Assembly (NCBI RefSeq): GCF_002090055.1
Contig: NZ_BBRH01000008.1
Span: forward strand, 124,001 to 188,000
Reading direction: 5' to 3'
Length of the DNA stretch: 64,000 nucleotides
Origin: Demequina sp. NBRC 110051
Lineage (GTDB): Bacteria > Actinomycetota > Actinomycetes > Actinomycetales > Demequinaceae
Shown here: one piece after another, positions 61,029-64,000 of the stretch
Layout of the letters: each line of letters opens with the position of its first letter
Position numbering within the stretch: the stretch's first letter is position 1
Made by a program: the position numbers and the translations under genes
The notes under the pieces: model-generated
Told to the model about the DNA's origin: nothing
What the model saw: the letters and a program-made list of their open reading frames with translations, nothing else
Databases searched by the model: none

Positions 61029-64000
61029 GCGAGCTCCTTGAGGATGCGTTTGGCGGAGACGGGTTCCGAGGTGCCGAGACGCTGCGCGAACAGCGAGACG
61101 CGCAGCTCCTCGATGAGCCAACGGGCTCGTTCGAGCCGGGCCGCCCTCTCGGGATCGGGGCGCCCGCGCTCGTACGCGGTCGTCGCCTCCGCGACGGTGT
61201 CCGCGACGTCGCGCACCTGGCCGGCGAGGACCGCGTCCTGGTGGGGGTTCGAGGCGGCCTTGTCGAGCCTCTGCGTCAGCGCGGTGAGGTAGCGCGCGAG
61301 GTGGGGCAGTCGCTCGGGCGGGGTCGCCGCGATGAAGCCGTCGTAGATCAGCGTGCCGGCGACTGCGCGCAGGTCCGCGAGCGTGGTGAGCAGCGCGAGG
61401 GAATTGGCGCCGCCGATCGCGACATCGAGCTCGCGATACGCGGTGAGCGCCTGGGCGACGACCGCTGCCACCGCGAGAACCTCGTCCTCGAGCGCCGCCC
61501 GCACGCGCTCTCGCAGTGACTCGTAGGCTGAGCGGTCGCGCACCTTCGCGAGATCGTCGTCTGCCGTGAGTCGCGCGATGGCCGCGCGCTGCAGGTCCGT
61601 CACGAGGGCGTCGGTGGTGCGGTACGGCGAGGCGCCAAGCGCCATCGCCTGCTGCGTGTTCCACCGCGTGGTGACGCGCTTGGTCACGAGGGCGCACTCG
61701 GTCAGCAGCAGGGCGGCCACCCCCGCCGCGTGGGAAGGCGCGACGGCCTCGGCGTGGGCGAGCACGCGGAGCGCAACCGCGCCCTTCTCGACCGCGAGGG
61801 AGGGATAGCCGCGTACCGTCGCGGTGCCGGCCTGGACGGTGACCTCGGTCGGAAGCGCGTCGGAGGCCGAGCCCGCGATCACCGGCCAGCCGGTGAGGTC
61901 GCCTTGCTCGATGGTGCCGGTGAGCACGGGAGTTCCACCCTGTGCGGTGGCGCCCGCCGCGGGCCCACCGGCGCGTGGGTCGGCTTGAGGTGCGGCCTTC
62001 CCCGGTTCGCGGCGCGCCAGTCCGGCGGGAGTTCCGATGGCCGCAGCGACGGCCGCCTGAGCCTCGGGCGCGAGACGACGTTGCAGAGACAACAGCGACG
62101 TGGACTCGCCCAGCACCTCGCGCCCGTCCTCGACGCGGAAGGTCATCCGCAGGTGGTCGGGCAGGCGCTCCTCGTGGCCGTCCCACGCCTCGGCGGGGAT
62201 CTCGACGTCGCGCAGCGCGCGGACGGCCCGCGTGAAGGCCGCGCGGTAGGGCTCGGCCATGTCGCCCGCGCGGGCCACGTCCTCCCACGCGGGAGTCTCG
62301 GCCCGCAGCCACGCTACGATCGCCCGCGCCGCATCGGGAGCCGGCACCAGGAGCCTGCGCACCGTCTTGGGCAGCGCCCTGATCGTGGCGGTCGCGAGGT
62401 CGTCGGCCATGCCCGGCACCATCCAGTCGAACCCGTCCGGCACCACGCGGGCGAGGACGGCGACGGGAATGTGGACTGTCACGCCGTCCGCCGCGGAGCC
62501 GGGGGAGATCTGGTACGTCAGCGGCAGGGTGAGGTCGCCCTGGGGCCAGGCATCGGGGAAGGCGTCGAGGTCGAGGTCCTCGTGTTCGGGCGCGACGTCG
62601 TCGAGGGAGAACGTCAGCAGCCGCGGGGAGCGCCGGCGCTCGCGGTCCCACCACCTGTCGAAGTGACGCTGGGACACGATCGACTCGGGGATGCGCTCGT
62701 CGTAGAAGTCGAACAGCGTGTCCTCGTCGACGATCAGCCCGCGCGAGCGCGTGCGCGCCTCGAGCTCCTCGGCCTCGGCGAGGACCCGCTGGTTGTCCTT
62801 CCAGAACCGGTGATGCGTACGCCACTCGCCCTGCACCAGGGCGTGCCGGATGAACAGTTCTCGTGCTTCCTCGGGGTGGAGGCGTCCCCACAGCACCGTG
62901 CGGTCGGTGACGATCGGTACGCCGTACAGCAGCACGCGCTCGGTGGCGACGGCCGCGCCGCGCTTGGCCGACCACACGGGCTCCGAGTGGGTGCGCTTGG
63001 CGAGGTCGCCTGCGAGCTCCTCGGCCCACTCAGGCTGGATCGCCGCGACGTCGCGCGCCCACAGGCGCGAGGTCTCGACCAGCTCCGCAGCCATGACGAA
63101 GGCCGGCGGCTTCTTCGACAGCGCCGAGCCGGGGAAGATCGCGAACCGCGTGCCACGCGAGCCCAGGTACTCGTTGCGTGCCTGCTTCTTGGCGCGACGC
63201 ATGGCCGCCTCGCGCGCCCCGCCGCTCAGGTGAGAGAACTGGGATGCCTTGGGCTCGCCCGTCTCCTGCATGCCGATCTGGCTGAGCAGGCCGGACAGCA
63301 CGGAGCGGTGGATCGCCTCCTCGTCCCACACGTAGCGCACGGACCCGGCCCGCGGGCCGTCGCCATGACGACCACCGACCGAGCCGCCGTCGCCGCCCGA
63401 CCCAGCCACGGCATCGGCCGCTACCGCGTCCTTGCGCGCCCACTCGATGCCCAGCGGCTTGGCCGCGATGCGGATCTGCTCGACGACGTCCTGCCACTCG
63501 CGGATGCGCAGATAGTTCAGGTGCTCGGCGCGCACCTCGCGGCGGAACTGATTGCCCGAGAGTTCACGGCGCCGCGCGCGCAGGTGCTCCCACAAGTTCA
63601 GATACGTGAGCACGTCGGACGTGGGGTCGGCGAAGCGGCGGTGCAGGGCGTCGGCGGTCTCGCGCACCTCGGCAGGGCGCTCGCGGGGGTCCTGGATGGA
63701 CAGGGCGGCGGCCACGATCGCGACCTCGCGGGCCACGCCGCGGCGCGAGCCCTCGACCACCATGCGGGCCGCACGCGGGTCCATCGGCAGGCGAGAGAGC
63801 GACCGTCCCGTGGCGGTCAGGCGGGTGACGCCGCCCGAGATCTCGATTGCGCCCAGTTCGCTCAGCAGCTGCACGCCGTCGCGGATGGCGCGCGTGTCCG
63901 GCGGCTCCACAAACGGGAACGCGGCGACGTCGTCAGGCGAGGAGACCACGCCCACGGCGATCATCTGCAGCAGCACCGAGGCGAGCGACGTGCGGAGGAT
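61025..64000 (-). CDS. hrpA: HrpA-type DEAH-box RNA helicase (C-terminal part; 5' end outside window)
   Basis: About 990 residues are visible; the frame runs on past the right edge (EILRTSLASVLLQM... reads through 63977-64000). Present are the helicase-associated domain (LGAIEISGGVTRLTATGRSLSRLPMDPRAARMVVEG), the OB/DUF3418 region (FPGSALSKKPPAFVMAAELVETSRLWARDVAAIQPEW; FDRWWDRERRRSP; LTYQISPGSAADGVTVHIPVAVLARV) and the C-terminal helical end. Motifs I-VI lie outside. HrpA processes mRNA and resolves ribosome collisions in E. coli. The repeated 15-mer is at 63405-63419, inside a Gly-rich insert (ADAVAGSGGDGG). Confidence 0.92.
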   Translation of the reverse strand: MLRTSLASVLLQMIAVGVVSSPDDVAAFPFVEPPDTRAIRDGVQLLSELGAIEISGGVTRLTATGRSLSRLPMDPRAARMVVEGSRRGVAREVAIVAAALSIQDPRERPAEVRETADALHRRFADPTSDVLTYLNLWEHLRARRRELSGNQFRREVRAEHLNYLRIREWQDVVEQIRIAAKPLGIEWARKDAVAADAVAGSGGDGGSVGGRHGDGPRAGSVRYVWDEEAIHRSVLSGLLSQIGMQETGEPKASQFSHLSGGAREAAMRRAKKQARNEYLGSRGTRFAIFPGSALSKKPPAFVMAAELVETSRLWARDVAAIQPEWAEELAGDLAKRTHSEPVWSAKRGAAVATERVLLYGVPIVTDRTVLWGRLHPEEARELFIRHALVQGEWRTHHRFWKDNQRVLAEAEELEARTRSRGLIVDEDTLFDFYDERIPESIVSQRHFDRWWDRERRRSPRLLTFSLDDVAPEHEDLDLDAFPDAWPQGDLTLPLTYQISPGSAADGVTVHIPVAVLARVVPDGFDWMVPGMADDLATATIRALPKTVRRLLVPAPDAARAIVAWLRAETPAWEDVARAGDMAEPYRAAFTRAVRALRDVEIPAEAWDGHEERLPDHLRMTFRVEDGREVLGESTSLLSLQRRLAPEAQAAVAAAIGTPAGLARREPGKAAPQADPRAGGPAAGATAQGGTPVLTGTIEQGDLTGWPVIAGSASDALPTEVTVQAGTATVRGYPSLAVEKGAVALRVLAHAEAVAPSHAAGVAALLLTECALVTKRVTTRWNTQQAMALGASPYRTTDALVTDLQRAAIARLTADDDLAKVRDRSAYESLRERVRAALEDEVLAVAAVVAQALTAYRELDVAIGGANSLALLTTLADLRAVAGTLIYDGFIAATPPERLPHLARYLTALTQRLDKAASNPHQDAVLAGQVRDVADTVAEATTAYERGRPDPERAARLERARWLIEELRVSLFAQRLGTSEPVSAKRILKELA
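63405..63419 (+). repeat. copy 12 of the repeated element
   Basis: Exact 15-mer in a Gly-rich insert of hrpA, ADAVA frame. Confidence 0.9.

Noticed and set aside
61029-63029. Large upstream extension of the hydrolase frame antisense-free but within hrpA
   Set aside because: The extension is an out-of-frame reading of hrpA; the hydrolase begins at the ATGA overlap (61028).
1-64000. tRNA, rRNA, CRISPR, insertion sequence or prophage
   Set aside because: No cloverleaf, rRNA-like, spaced-repeat, transposase or integrase sequence was seen; all gaps are under about 250 bp.

Overview
The window is a GC-rich (about 70%) actinobacterial chromosome segment. Gene content and order (clgR-DUF3046-recA-recX-rny-miaB-miaA-dapF-hflX; lexA/LysM/nrdR; a full mraZ-to-ftsZ division and cell wall cluster; sepF-yggT-wag31-traR-lspA-rluD) point to the order Micrococcales, in the neighbourhood of Cellulomonadaceae/Demequinaceae. 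That placement rests on memory of synteny, not on a search. It is core chromosome: I see no insertion sequence, prophage, CRISPR array, rRNA or tRNA, and no gene-free stretch longer than about 250 bp.

Layout. 1-9.5 kb: end of a membrane protein, folA/thyA, a cupin, dapA, RNase J, ftsK and a PAS-GGDEF-EAL protein. 9.5-12.1 kb: a CapA-like lipoprotein/exported phosphatase-fold protein, pgsA and pncC. 12.1-19.3 kb: clgR, DUF3046, recA (perfect SOS box), recX, RNase Y, miaB, miaA, dapF. 19.3-25.4 kb: an RsmC-like methyltransferase, hflX, dinG, lexA, an SOS-controlled LysM protein and nrdR. 25.4-38.6 kb: an unrecognised gene, a DEAD-box helicase coupled to serA, a matrixin-like protease, HelD, a PAC2 protein, cspA, a spermidine-synthase-fold protein, DUF3040 and a TgpA/DUF58/MoxR cassette. 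39.8-55.3 kb: mraZ-rsmH-ftsL-ftsI-murE-murF-mraY-murD-ftsW-murG-murC-ftsQ-ftsZ, almost every junction a start/stop overlap. 55.3-64 kb: pgeF, sepF, yggT, wag31, traR/dksA-like, lspA, rluD, then an alpha/beta hydrolase and an HrpA-type helicase running off the right edge.

How the genes work together. The division/cell wall cluster makes lipid II (MurC-F, MraY, MurG), polymerises and cross-links it (FtsW, FtsI) and builds the divisome (FtsZ, FtsQ, FtsL, SepF), with Wag31 directing polar growth. MraZ probably regulates its own operon through three GTGG repeats phased at exactly 10 bp. LexA controls recA, itself and the LysM protein, tying DNA damage to a division block. RNA decay and modification enzymes are concentrated here (RNase J, RNase Y, DEAD-box and HrpA helicases, MiaA/B, RluD, RsmH, RsmC-like, Csp).

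Most notable signal: a 14-15 bp sequence, GCCACGGCATCGGCC (or its complement), occurs 12 times with at least 14 identical bases, in two intergenic regions and ten unrelated genes. In genes it always falls in one of two reading frames that give bland Ala-rich peptides (TASA or ADAV), often in linkers or tails. It looks like a selected DNA-level signal (protein-binding, uptake or chromosome-organising site) that I do not recognise. Also worth attention are a 98-bp nested inverted repeat between rluD and the hydrolase gene, and a helicase whose only plausible start is a CTG overlapping the serA stop.
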